Source: a virus
IMG/VR virus record: IMGVR_UViG_3300021959_000444
Coordinates: 1-22,211 of that record
Direction: 5' to 3' (one strand)
DNA length: 22,211 nucleotides
Position numbers and translations under genes: made by a program. Shown piece after piece: positions 7,483 through 13,476 of the stretch. Below the pieces are notes generated by a model. It was not told the DNA's origin. It worked only from the letters and a program-made list of their open reading frames with translations, and did no database searches. Position 1 is the first letter of the stretch, and the number at the start of each line of letters is the position of its first letter.

Positions 7483-7616
7483 CTCTTTCTCTTTCTTCTT
7501 AACAGTTTAACCCTTGTTTGCCATAACCAAGATGTTAGTTTAACAGCATATGTTTCTATTTTAGAAAACAATGTGTCAATACTAGCAAAAAAATTATATA
7601 AAAATTTATCAATCAT
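7479..7616 (-). CDS. Small amphipathic protein with polybasic tail (45 residues)
   Basis: A short gene. The ATG at 7616 is followed by an aromatic, amphipathic helix (MIDKFLYNFFASIDTLFSKI), a second Trp-containing helix (LTSWLWQTRV) and a polybasic end (LLRRKRKR). The stop forms an ATGA overlap with the next gene. Aromatic amphipathic helix plus Arg/Lys tail is typical of peripheral or pore-forming membrane peptides, so it is a pinholin-like or other lysis-accessory candidate; this is inference. An extended -10-like TG-G-TAAAAT lies 5 nt before the ATG (7622-7627), so it may begin a sub-transcript, weakly supported. Confidence 0.68.
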   Translation of the reverse strand: MIDKFLYNFFASIDTLFSKIETYAVKLTSWLWQTRVKLLRRKRKR

Positions 7617-7651
7617 AATGCATTTTACCACAATATGATTTAATATAAATG

Positions 7652-7912
7652 TTATTTTTTATTGAGTTTTGTTAAGGTTTCAATGAGTTGTTTGATTTCG
7701 TATTTTGTCTTTTCAAGATAGACAATACTATCCCATAATTCTTCTTGTATATCAGTAATCCAATTATTTAATGGTTTACTAGCTTTTAACATTGTCACTT
7801 TATAATCAGATATACCTTTATCAGACCGTTGAGAAAACTTACGTAATAAATCCTGTATCATTGGATCTTTAGTAATAACAAACGGTCTGACTATTTTATC
7901 TTTTTTAGACAT
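7652..7912 (-). CDS. MazG-like small phage protein
   Basis: 86 residues. The segment from about 30 to 70, with KGISDYKVT and then NNWITDIQEELWDSIVYLEK, resembles the core helices of a widespread phage family related to MazG-type nucleotide pyrophosphohydrolases (W-x6-EEL-x-D-x3-YL). In MazG proteins the EExxD residues bind the catalytic metal. Here only a short version is present and the second metal motif is not obvious, so catalytic activity is doubtful. The ATG shares one base with the stop of the nuclease gene (TAATG). After it comes the only noticeable gap of the operon (35 nt), where a weak internal promoter may lie. Confidence 0.78.
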   Translation of the reverse strand: MSKKDKIVRPFVITKDPMIQDLLRKFSQRSDKGISDYKVTMLKASKPLNNWITDIQEELWDSIVYLEKTKYEIKQLIETLTKLNKK

Positions 7913-8817
7913 TAAAAAGTAACATTCATAAAATGATTACAGAATTCATTAACCCTGCAATAATGTTGGCATCTAACATCTTCACCTTTACGGAATACAA
8001 TACTGCATCCTTTACCTTCAATCATCTTTTGACTTAAAAGAAATTGTGAGGCTTCTTCTTTCGTATTGAAGACACGCCATGCAGTTTTTCTATTGTCTTT
8101 CATAACAGCATAGGTGTCTTCTTTACGCCATCTTTCTTTAGCTGTACATAAAGGGAGTTGATTGGTTTGTTCAGCATCTTGATGAAGTTTGATACGAGTA
8201 CGAACATAGTTATCTTGTTCTTCTTCTGTCCATCTTCGTATAGGTATCATCACAACTTGTTTACGTGGATAGTTATCTGATTGCATTACTTTCATTTTAG
8301 ACCAATCACGTAAGATTGCCATGATAGATAATGATTTAACTTTAACTTCTTTTTTATATCGTATTAGTTCTTTTTGTTTTTTACGACATAAGAAATCAAG
8401 AACATTTAATTGTTGTTCCCATTCAGCTTTACCATTAGTTGTGGCATCTAGCGCCGCCCAAGCAGATGTAACTTTAAAATCAATTAGATTACCTTGTCTG
8501 GTAAGCAAATCAAATGCACCAGATAATGTCCATCCATTTGTTATAGCATCATCTTTATAGAATAATCTACGTTCAGCTATATCAGTTTTCTGTTTAGCAC
8601 GTTCAATGATGTGATGTACTGATTGACCTAACAAAGAAAATATACGATCTGATACATCTTCTTTAATTAAATCAAAGTTATTTTTTTCTAATACCCTAAT
8701 TCTAGGTGGCGCTATTAAACGAGTAGTAGATATATCAGACCCACTACTGTCGTATGGATCGTTAGCTACTGCCCGTTCAATAACTTTAGGTAAATTAGAT
8801 ATGTTTGTGAATTCCAT
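7912..8817 (-). CDS. PD-(D/E)XK nuclease, Cas4/RecB-like
   Basis: 301 residues. Motifs in order: LLGQSVHHIIERA (His at 68-69, Glu 72), LSGAFDLL (D103), LIDFKVTSAW (D113 and K115, the catalytic D-x-K) and EWEQQLNVL (Q135-Q136). These match the RecB-family core that cuts DNA with a metal ion. Cys 224 and a C-terminal cluster C283-x3-C287-x5-C293 resemble the four Cys that hold an iron-sulphur cluster in Cas4 and AddB-type nucleases. The N-terminal DISTTRLIAPPRIRVLE segment recurs in phage exonucleases of this type. It is adjacent to the SSB-like gene, with a 1-base overlap at 8817, so the two probably act together in DNA end processing, replication or recombination. Exact polarity is unknown. 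Confidence 0.9.
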   Translation of the reverse strand: MEFTNISNLPKVIERAVANDPYDSSGSDISTTRLIAPPRIRVLEKNNFDLIKEDVSDRIFSLLGQSVHHIIERAKQKTDIAERRLFYKDDAITNGWTLSGAFDLLTRQGNLIDFKVTSAWAALDATTNGKAEWEQQLNVLDFLCRKKQKELIRYKKEVKVKSLSIMAILRDWSKMKVMQSDNYPRKQVVMIPIRRWTEEEQDNYVRTRIKLHQDAEQTNQLPLCTAKERWRKEDTYAVMKDNRKTAWRVFNTKEEASQFLLSQKMIEGKGCSIVFRKGEDVRCQHYCRVNEFCNHFMNVTF

Positions 8818-9428
8818 TAAAATGGTATTGCTTCTTCACCAACGCTTGTATCAGCACCATTTGCACCATCACCTAGATCTTGGTTCATGTCCTGTAGTTC
8901 ACGTGAGTTTAGTATCATTTTACGTATGCCTTCTGATAATTGATTAAAGACTTCCTTCTTACCATTTTGAAAGTCATCAATACTAAACATCATACTTGGA
9001 TATACTTGTTCAGCAACTTTATCATTTTTTGCTAAAGGCATTACAGATGATATTCTGGCCTTACCATTCTTCTCAATCACATTAAGTGTACAAGCAACGC
9101 CTACTAATTTAGAAACATCAAACGATTGTTTTTCAGTTTCAGTAAACGGTCTTCCACGCCAAGAAACAAGATCTTGACTTAATGATGATTTTTCATGGAG
9201 TGATAAATTGTAAAACTTACTGATAGTCATAGCTTTACCTTCACCGTCTAATTCTTCTGGTACTTCCCAGATAATTAGTACAGTTCTTTTCCAACTGATT
9301 TGTCCTTGATAGTCGTTTTTTTGTGTACCAAGATCAATTACCTTAATACATCTGGCTTTGTGTACACCTGCGGACACGCTTGGATAACGAGGTGTATCAC
9401 TACCACTTGTAGCTATTATGCTTGTCAT
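8817..9428 (-). CDS. Single-stranded-DNA-binding-like phage protein
   Basis: 203 residues, first gene of the leftward block. The N-terminal half is beta-rich (ARCIKVIDLG, ISWKRTVLIIWEVP, then SKFYNLSLHEKSSLSQDLVS and WRGRPFTE), matching a phage family that I know as uncharacterised or SSB-like. It has a flexible acidic tail ending in EEAIPF, close to the DDDIPF tip by which bacterial SSB recruits partner enzymes. Binding of ssDNA is therefore inferred from fold-like pattern, tail and its neighbour nuclease. The ribosome site is AAAGGA, about 9 nt before ATG. Transcription probably starts within the operator array at 9462-9497. An alternative is a recombination mediator or annealing protein. 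Confidence 0.85.
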   Translation of the reverse strand: MTSIIATSGSDTPRYPSVSAGVHKARCIKVIDLGTQKNDYQGQISWKRTVLIIWEVPEELDGEGKAMTISKFYNLSLHEKSSLSQDLVSWRGRPFTETEKQSFDVSKLVGVACTLNVIEKNGKARISSVMPLAKNDKVAEQVYPSMMFSIDDFQNGKKEVFNQLSEGIRKMILNSRELQDMNQDLGDGANGADTSVGEEAIPF

Positions 9429-9461
9429 AGTTATTTTCCTTTTTCACTAATTTATTATTGA

Positions 9462-9475
9462 TTAACTACTGTTAA
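9462..9475. promoter_or_regulatory. Operator O1 (TTAAC-TACT-GTTAA)
   Basis: Perfect 5-4-5 palindrome in the divergent region. A TATAAT on the minus strand (9481 to 9476) lies immediately beside it, so the leftward start point, about 7 nt further on, would fall inside this site. A bound repressor should block the leftward SSB/nuclease/lysis transcript. Confidence 0.7.
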
Positions 9476-9481
9476 ATTATA
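9476..9481 (-). promoter_or_regulatory. -10 box of the leftward promoter
   Basis: Perfect TATAAT on the minus strand, exactly filling most of the 8-bp gap between operators O1 and O2. No good -35 hexamer is found 16-18 bp upstream, so activity may need an activator or be weak. The predicted start point is near 9469, about 40 nt before the ATG at 9428. Confidence 0.45.
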
Positions 9482-9483
9482 TA

Positions 9484-9497
9484 TTAACTATAGTCAA
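9484..9497. promoter_or_regulatory. Operator O2 (TTAAC-TATA-GTCAA)
   Basis: Same 5-4-5 pattern as O1 with one half-site changed (GTCAA). Its first base is exactly 22 bp after that of O1 and 22 bp before that of O3, i.e. about two helical turns, so proteins on the three sites would sit on one face of the DNA. Confidence 0.7.
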
Positions 9498-9505
9498 GTA
9501 ATTAG

Positions 9506-9519
9506 TTGACAAAAGTTAA
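9506..9519. promoter_or_regulatory. Operator O3 (TTGAC-AAAA-GTTAA)
   Basis: Third copy of the palindrome, overlapping the rightward -35 box (TTGACA, 9506-9511). Occupancy should directly block the rightward promoter. Confidence 0.7.
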
Positions 9520-9534
9520 GAAAACAAATATAGA
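9506..9534 (+). promoter_or_regulatory. Rightward sigma70-type promoter of the regulator/replication block
   Basis: TTGACA (9506-9511), a 17-bp spacer, then TATAGA (9529-9534). The start point about 7 nt on would coincide with the ATG at 9541, predicting a leaderless or nearly leaderless message. No ribosome site is present before 9541, which agrees. Confidence 0.65.
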
Positions 9535-9540
9535 ACAATT

Positions 9541-9759
9541 ATGGCTAGTGTAATAGATGAATTAGTTGAGGAATTACAAGCGAAAAAGAAACGTCTAGAT
9601 AAAGAAATAATTAATCTAGATAGATCTAGCGTCATTCCACAACATTATAATAAAGCAGATTGTATTTGCGAATTAACTGATGAAGCAATTAAGTGTGAAG
9701 ATAGAGCCAATTATCTGTTGCAGTTAAGACACACAGATGTTGCAAAATTACAACAATGA
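9541..9759 (+). CDS. Small protein next to the regulator, unknown function
   Basis: 72 residues. Helical N-terminus (IDELVEELQAKKKRLDKEII), then SVIPQHYNKADCICELTDEA with C-x-C, another Cys (CEDRANYLLQLR) and a polar end. It is the first gene of the rightward block and probably translated from a leaderless transcript. It shares ATGA with the regulator gene. I do not recognise it. A role in the switch, for example as an anti-repressor or co-regulator, is possible because of its position but has no sequence support. Confidence 0.7.
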   Translation: MASVIDELVEELQAKKKRLDKEIINLDRSSVIPQHYNKADCICELTDEAIKCEDRANYLLQLRHTDVAKLQQ

Positions 9760-9965
9760 GTAATATTGAATTAGCACAGAAAAGAAAAAAAGAAGTTATT
9801 ACTAAATACGGTGGTAAAAATCTATCTAGAATGCTTGGTATTTCACATCCAGCAGTATCTAAATGGAAAGTAATACCTCCGTTCCGTGCTTTTCAAATTG
9901 CAAAACTTGGTGATTTTGATATAGAATATATTAGACCAGATTTAAAGATTACGCCTCAACGCTAG
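9756..9965 (+). CDS. Cro/YdaS-like helix-turn-helix repressor
   Basis: 69 residues, one DNA-binding domain. The helix-turn-helix is at about 22-40: NLSRMLGISHPAVSKWKVIP, with the second helix starting at GISHPAVSKW. The following PPFRAFQIAKLGDFDIEYIRPDL matches the C-terminal part of YdaS/Cro-type proteins (PP-x-RA-x2-I, then RPDL). Such proteins bind short palindromic operators as dimers. It is transcribed from the promoter overlapped by operator O3, so it may repress itself and the opposing leftward promoter in a lambda Cro-like manner. No CI-type partner with a peptidase domain lies in this window. Binding to the TTRAC-N4-GTYAA sites is inference. Confidence 0.85.
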   Translation: MSNIELAQKRKKEVITKYGGKNLSRMLGISHPAVSKWKVIPPFRAFQIAKLGDFDIEYIRPDLKITPQR

Positions 9966-9969
9966 GCGT
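9951..9969 (+). terminator. Hairpin at the 3' end of the regulator gene
   Basis: ACGCCT-CAACGCT-AGGCGT, a perfect 6-bp GC-rich stem spanning the regulator stop codon (9963-9965). It is not followed by a T-run, so it is a weak or factor-dependent terminator, or an mRNA-stabilising element. Confidence 0.35.
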
Positions 9970-10006
9970 AGCGCATCTATAATTAGCGTAAAAATATAGC
10001 GTTTTA

Positions 10007-10055
10007 GTGTGGCGGTTTTTCCCTCTTTCCATTTTAGTTTAGGTTTCCGCCACAC
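10007..10055. repeat. Perfect 9-bp inverted repeat with 31-nt loop
   Basis: GTGTGGCGG at 10007-10015 and CCGCCACAC at 10047-10055. The GC-rich arms stand out in AT-rich DNA and enclose a T-rich loop on the plus strand. It could be an origin hairpin, a protein site or a structured RNA. Confidence 0.6.
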
Positions 10056-10177
10056 CTCCCTTCATAGCATAGCTATAGCATTGCCATAAAATCGCATCAT
10101 TTTGCTAATGGCAAAAGTATCCCCTTCATCTTCATCTTCATCTTCACCTGCACCTTCAACTGCACCCAAGATAGTCC

Positions 10178-10206
10178 TTGACTAGCCCTTACTTCTGGGG
10201 TAAATA
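10178..10206 (+). promoter_or_regulatory. Candidate promoter of the replication genes
   Basis: TTGACT (10178-10183), 17-bp spacer, TAAATA (10201-10206). The -10 is poor. The predicted start point is near 10213, inside the operator-like site O6. Confidence 0.35.
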
Positions 10207-10211
10207 TCAAA

Positions 10212-10225
10212 TTAACTAAACTTAA
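10212..10225. promoter_or_regulatory. Operator-like site O6, one mismatch (TTAAC-TAAA-CTTAA)
   Basis: Matches TTRAC-N4-GTYAA except for the first base of the right half. It ends one base before the ATG at 10227, so a bound protein would block the start point or the ribosome entry region of the replication operon. Confidence 0.4.
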
Positions 10226-10226
10226 T

Positions 10227-10622
10227 ATGAGAAAATCTACAACAGACGAACAAAGTCCTGCATTTCAGTTTTATGCAAATGATTGGATTTCAGATCCTAA
10301 TCGTATGAAACTATCCTTGGAGGAACAAGGCGCATATGTTTTATTATATTGTCATTGTTGGCGTGGATTTAAAATACCAAAAGATTTTGAAGTAATGTCT
10401 AGAATGTTAAATTGTAGAACAGAAAAAATTGAAAAAATATTTCCTAAAATTCAGCACTTATTTGAAGAAAAAAAAGAAAAGGATAATATCACTTATCTAT
10501 ATTGTATTCAAGCCGAAGAAGAACGTAAAGAACAAGCAAAGAATAGACGTAAGAGATCTATTGCAGGTAAGTTAGGTGCTAAAAAAAGATGGAGTGATGA
10601 GAACCTAGAAGAAGATGAGTAA
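10227..10622 (+). CDS. DUF1376 family replication-associated protein
   Basis: 131 residues. The first half, SPAFQFYANDWISDPNRMKL, then SLEEQGAYVLLYCHCW, is the DUF1376 (YdaU-type) signature, a winged-helix-like family of phage and prophage proteins found with replication genes. Residues about 50-80 contain MLNCRTEKIEKIFPKIQHLF. The C-terminal third is highly basic then acidic (RKEQAKNRRKRSIAGKLGAK, then ENLEEDE), as expected for a DNA-binding tail. It likely helps recognise the origin or load the helicase. It heads the replication operon, shares 8 nt (ATGAGTAA) with the next gene, and no strong ribosome site precedes it. Confidence 0.88.
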   Translation: MRKSTTDEQSPAFQFYANDWISDPNRMKLSLEEQGAYVLLYCHCWRGFKIPKDFEVMSRMLNCRTEKIEKIFPKIQHLFEEKKEKDNITYLYCIQAEEERKEQAKNRRKRSIAGKLGAKKRWSDENLEEDE

Positions 10623-10833
10623 GATAGTTATATTTTTACTTGCGTGTACAAACTGTGATTTAGAAAAATTATATTTTGATTATAACTACAAAAGTATATC
10701 TGATTGTTCAGACAAAGCGCATGAGATTTATAAAACACTTGGTACGTTTCATTGGTATGAAGAAGGTAAATACGAACATTCAGCATATTACACTTCAGAT
10801 GGTAAAATAATTATTGGGCATAGATGTGAATAG
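10615..10833 (+). CDS. Small secreted Cys-containing protein in the replication operon
   Basis: 72 residues. MSKIVIFLLACTNC is a short hydrophobic start with Cys at 11 and 14. The rest is Tyr-rich and polar (YFDYNYKSISDCSDKAHEIY, then FHWYEEGKYEHSAYY) and ends GHRCE. Cys at 31 and 71 could pair if exported. Plan and length resemble the products at 6338 and 6729. It overlaps both neighbours by 8 nt (ATGAGTAA and GTGAATAG). Its presence among replication genes suggests early expression, so an envelope-directed early function such as blocking superinfection is possible but speculative. Confidence 0.75.
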   Translation: MSKIVIFLLACTNCDLEKLYFDYNYKSISDCSDKAHEIYKTLGTFHWYEEGKYEHSAYYTSDGKIIIGHRCE

Positions 10834-11671
10834 TTTTAACGAAAATACACATTACAGTATGTTTCTAGATTACTTTGGTGAAACACACACGTTCCAAACA
10901 TTTGATGATAAGATGGTCAATAAAAGATTAATTAAACAATTACATGGTAGAATTAAAAATCATTTTAATGAACTTGCAGATCTAAATCAAAAAGGTGCAG
11001 GTATATATTTTACTGTAAATAAAACTGATTTGTTTGGTAGATCTACACGACACATTAAAAAAGTTAGGGCAGTATTTATAGATCTTGATGGTACTCCATT
11101 ACCAGATAAGTTTGATGTTATTCCAAACATTGTAGTCAACACAAGTCCAAATAAATATCATTGTTATTGGATAGTCAAAGATATGCCATTAGAAAGTTTT
11201 AGTTTATATCAAGAAGCGTTGGCTAGTAAATTTAATTCAGATCCAAAAGTTAAAGATCTACCACGTGTAATGCGTGTTGCAGGTTTTTATCATAACAAAA
11301 GAAATCCTTATCCTGTAAAAATTATTCAATGTACAACACAAGAACCATACACAATGAAAGAGATTAAAGATGGGTTAAAATTAAAAAGGCCAGAACGTAA
11401 AGTTATAAATTATGATCCATCATTATACAAAGGTAAGTACACAGGCTCACTAAAGTATGGATGTGGTGAGGGTGATAGACATGAACAGTTAGTCAAGATG
11501 TTAATATCTATTCGTATGAGAGGTGAAACATTTGATTATGCTAAACAAGAAGCATTGGAGTTTGCCAAACATTGTGTACCACCAGAAAACCCTGATGAAG
11601 TTTTATTTCAACTAAACGATATATGGAAACGATATGAACCTACTGCGAGATTATCAAAAACAGGCAATTAA
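10826..11671 (+). CDS. RepB/AEP-type DNA primase
   Basis: 281 residues from a GTG at 10826, chosen because it gives the 8-nt overlap (GTGAATAG) typical of this genome; a TTG at 10814 and an ATG at 10859 are alternatives. The catalytic core follows the archaeo-eukaryotic primase pattern of RepB-like phage and plasmid primases. It has D86-x-D88 (FIDLDGTPL), then H112 in NKYHCYWIV, then LPRVMRVAGFYHNK with R147 and R150. A helical C-terminal part (GDRHEQLVKMLISIRMRG, then WKRY) resembles a PriCT domain. It makes primers for phage replication, probably with the downstream SF2 helicase, whose gene overlaps by 38 nt. No DNA polymerase is seen in this window. Confidence 0.88.
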   Translation: MNSFNENTHYSMFLDYFGETHTFQTFDDKMVNKRLIKQLHGRIKNHFNELADLNQKGAGIYFTVNKTDLFGRSTRHIKKVRAVFIDLDGTPLPDKFDVIPNIVVNTSPNKYHCYWIVKDMPLESFSLYQEALASKFNSDPKVKDLPRVMRVAGFYHNKRNPYPVKIIQCTTQEPYTMKEIKDGLKLKRPERKVINYDPSLYKGKYTGSLKYGCGEGDRHEQLVKMLISIRMRGETFDYAKQEALEFAKHCVPPENPDEVLFQLNDIWKRYEPTARLSKTGN

Positions 11672-13130
11672 TAATATTAGAAATTGTTTTTTAAAAGGTA
11701 AGAAGAAAATATTACTTGTTGCACCAACAGGTAGCGGTAAAACTGTTATCGCATCATCTATGTTAGAACAAGCACAAGAAAAAGGAAACTTTGGTTTGTT
11801 TGTGGCACATAGACGAGAACTTGTTATGCAATGTAGTAAGAAGTTAGCAGACTTTGAAATCAAACATGGTGTTATCATGGCTAACAAAAGTGGTAATGCA
11901 TATGCAGATGTACAAGTTGTATCTATTCAAACATTTACATCAAGAATACACAATGATGATTTTGTAAAACCAAATGCACATTTTATAATTATTGATGAGG
12001 CTCATAGATCTACATCTACATCATTTAAAAAACTTATTGCAGAATACCCAGATGCTCATGTGATTGGTTTAACTGCTACACCATGTAGAGCAGACGGTAA
12101 AGGTTTGGGTAATATCTATCAAGAACTTATTGAATGCGGAAACATTAAAGATCTAACTGCACAAGGTTATTTAGTGCCTACAAGAATAGTTGCGCCTACA
12201 ATACCAGATCTACAAAACATTAGAATTGTTGCAGGTGATTATGAAAAGAAAACATTAGACAATAGAATGAACACTCCAAAATTAGTAGGCGATATTGTAT
12301 CACATTGGATAAAGTTTGGTGAGAGCAGACCTACTGTTGTTTTTGCTGTGTCTATTAAACACTCAAAGTATATTACAAATATTTTTAAACAAAACGGAAT
12401 ACCTGCGGGTCATATTGATGGTGAAATGCCAGAAATAGAACGTGAACAACAATTAGAAAAATTAAACAAAGGTGAGATCAAAGTATTATCTAACTGTATG
12501 GTCTTGACGGAAGGGTGGGATCAACCGAAAGTATCATGTGTTATTATTGCAAGACCAACTAAATCATATTCATTGTATCTACAAATGGTGGGTAGAAGTT
12601 TAAGACCTGCTGAAAATAAAAAAGATACATTAATCATAGATCATAGTGGATGTGTATATGAACATGGTTTCCCAGATGATGTTCCACAATGGGAACTAAA
12701 AACATCTAAAGAAAAAGAACGTAAAAAGAAAGAACCACAACCAATAGAGAAACAACCATTTACGTGTGTTCAATGTGATACAGTTTATAAACCAACTAAA
12801 GAAGAACCAGAATGTCCTAACTGCGCTTTCATTCCGACAAAAAAAGAACAAATGATATTAATACAACAAGGCAGATTAGTTGAATTACCAAAAGCAAAAC
12901 CTAATGCAGAAGATAAAACAAATTTCTATGCACAATTAGTTTATTATGCAAAACAAAAAGGATACAAAGAAGGATGGGCGTCATATACATTTAAAGAAAA
13001 ATATGGCCATTGGCCACATACTAAAAAAGTTATGCCTGTTGCTACAGGTAAAGATGTCATGGGCTATATTCAACATCTTAATATTCGTAAAGCAAAATCA
13101 AAAAACATAAGGGAGTTTAGATATGAGTGA
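11634..13130 (+). CDS. SF2 DEAD/DEAH-box helicase with zinc ribbon
   Basis: 498 residues with a full SF2 motif set. APTGSGKT at 30-37 (ATP binding), AHRREL (Ia), IIDEAHRS at 119-126 (Mg-ATP hydrolysis), GLTATP at 145-150 (III), a LTEGWDQP segment at 291-298 and QMVGRSLRP at 317-325 (VI with arginine finger). A Cys4 zinc ribbon follows: C378-x2-C381 and C394-x2-C397. The last 90 residues (KAKPNAEDKTNFYAQLVYYA, then WASYTFKEKYGHWP) occur in phage helicases of this type. It unwinds duplex nucleic acid with ATP, presumably at the replication fork or origin. The start is inside the primase gene (38-nt overlap). The end shares ATGAGTGA with the next gene. Confidence 0.93.
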   Translation: MNLLRDYQKQAINNIRNCFLKGKKKILLVAPTGSGKTVIASSMLEQAQEKGNFGLFVAHRRELVMQCSKKLADFEIKHGVIMANKSGNAYADVQVVSIQTFTSRIHNDDFVKPNAHFIIIDEAHRSTSTSFKKLIAEYPDAHVIGLTATPCRADGKGLGNIYQELIECGNIKDLTAQGYLVPTRIVAPTIPDLQNIRIVAGDYEKKTLDNRMNTPKLVGDIVSHWIKFGESRPTVVFAVSIKHSKYITNIFKQNGIPAGHIDGEMPEIEREQQLEKLNKGEIKVLSNCMVLTEGWDQPKVSCVIIARPTKSYSLYLQMVGRSLRPAENKKDTLIIDHSGCVYEHGFPDDVPQWELKTSKEKERKKKEPQPIEKQPFTCVQCDTVYKPTKEEPECPNCAFIPTKKEQMILIQQGRLVELPKAKPNAEDKTNFYAQLVYYAKQKGYKEGWASYTFKEKYGHWPHTKKVMPVATGKDVMGYIQHLNIRKAKSKNIREFRYE

Positions 13131-13476
13131 AGAAATAACAGAAATGCATATGCAAAAATTACGTGAAATAGGCCATAAACACGCTGAAGCTAAAAGTAAT
13201 TTAACTGCGCTAGAACATGGCAGAAAGATATTATTAGCTACCTTAATGAAAGAAAAGATGATAAATTCTAATACAGGTAAATTAGACAGCGTCAATGCCC
13301 AAGAAAGAGAAGCAAGAACAGATGAGAGGTATCAAAAGCACATTGATAAACTTGCTGTTGCTGTGCAAGAGGAGGCCAAATGGCATTGGGAAAAGCGTTG
13401 TGTTGAAATTAATTTTGAAACATGGAAAACAAAAATGATTAATCAAATGCGTGAGGCCAAACATTATGGCGCATAA
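13123..13476 (+). CDS. Helical protein of the replication operon, unknown function
   Basis: 117 residues, almost wholly helical and charged: EMHMQKLREIGHKHAEAKSN, then LEHGRKILLATLMKEKM, RTDERYQKHIDKLAVAVQEE and FETWKTKMINQMRE. One Cys, no membrane segment. It overlaps the helicase stop by 8 nt and precedes the next gene by an 11-nt overlap. A coiled-coil dimer that works with the helicase or ssDNA is plausible from context; the family is not recognised by me. Confidence 0.8.
   Translation: MSEEITEMHMQKLREIGHKHAEAKSNLTALEHGRKILLATLMKEKMINSNTGKLDSVNAQEREARTDERYQKHIDKLAVAVQEEAKWHWEKRCVEINFETWKTKMINQMREAKHYGA

Larger units (their letters stand above)
9966..10226. other. Structured non-coding region, possible replication origin
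   Basis: About 260 bp without a convincing gene, just before the replication genes. It holds three TAGCG elements within 9969-10001, the long inverted repeat at 10007-10055, the self-complementary ATAGCTAT (10069-10076), TTGCCAT/ATGGCAA arms around 10081-10115 and a TTCATC microsatellite (10123-10145). A promoter-like TTGACT and an operator-like site end the region. Density of structure next to primase and helicase genes fits an origin, but no known initiator site is identified. Confidence 0.4.

Noticed and set aside
9756-9965. YdaS/YdaT-type toxin-antitoxin pair
   Set aside because: The regulator resembles YdaS/Cro, but neither neighbour resembles YdaT and the operator layout fits a phage switch better.
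10123-10145. TTCATC tandem repeat as a possible CRISPR array
   Set aside because: A 6-bp microsatellite without spacers; no CRISPR-type repeat-spacer pattern anywhere in the window.
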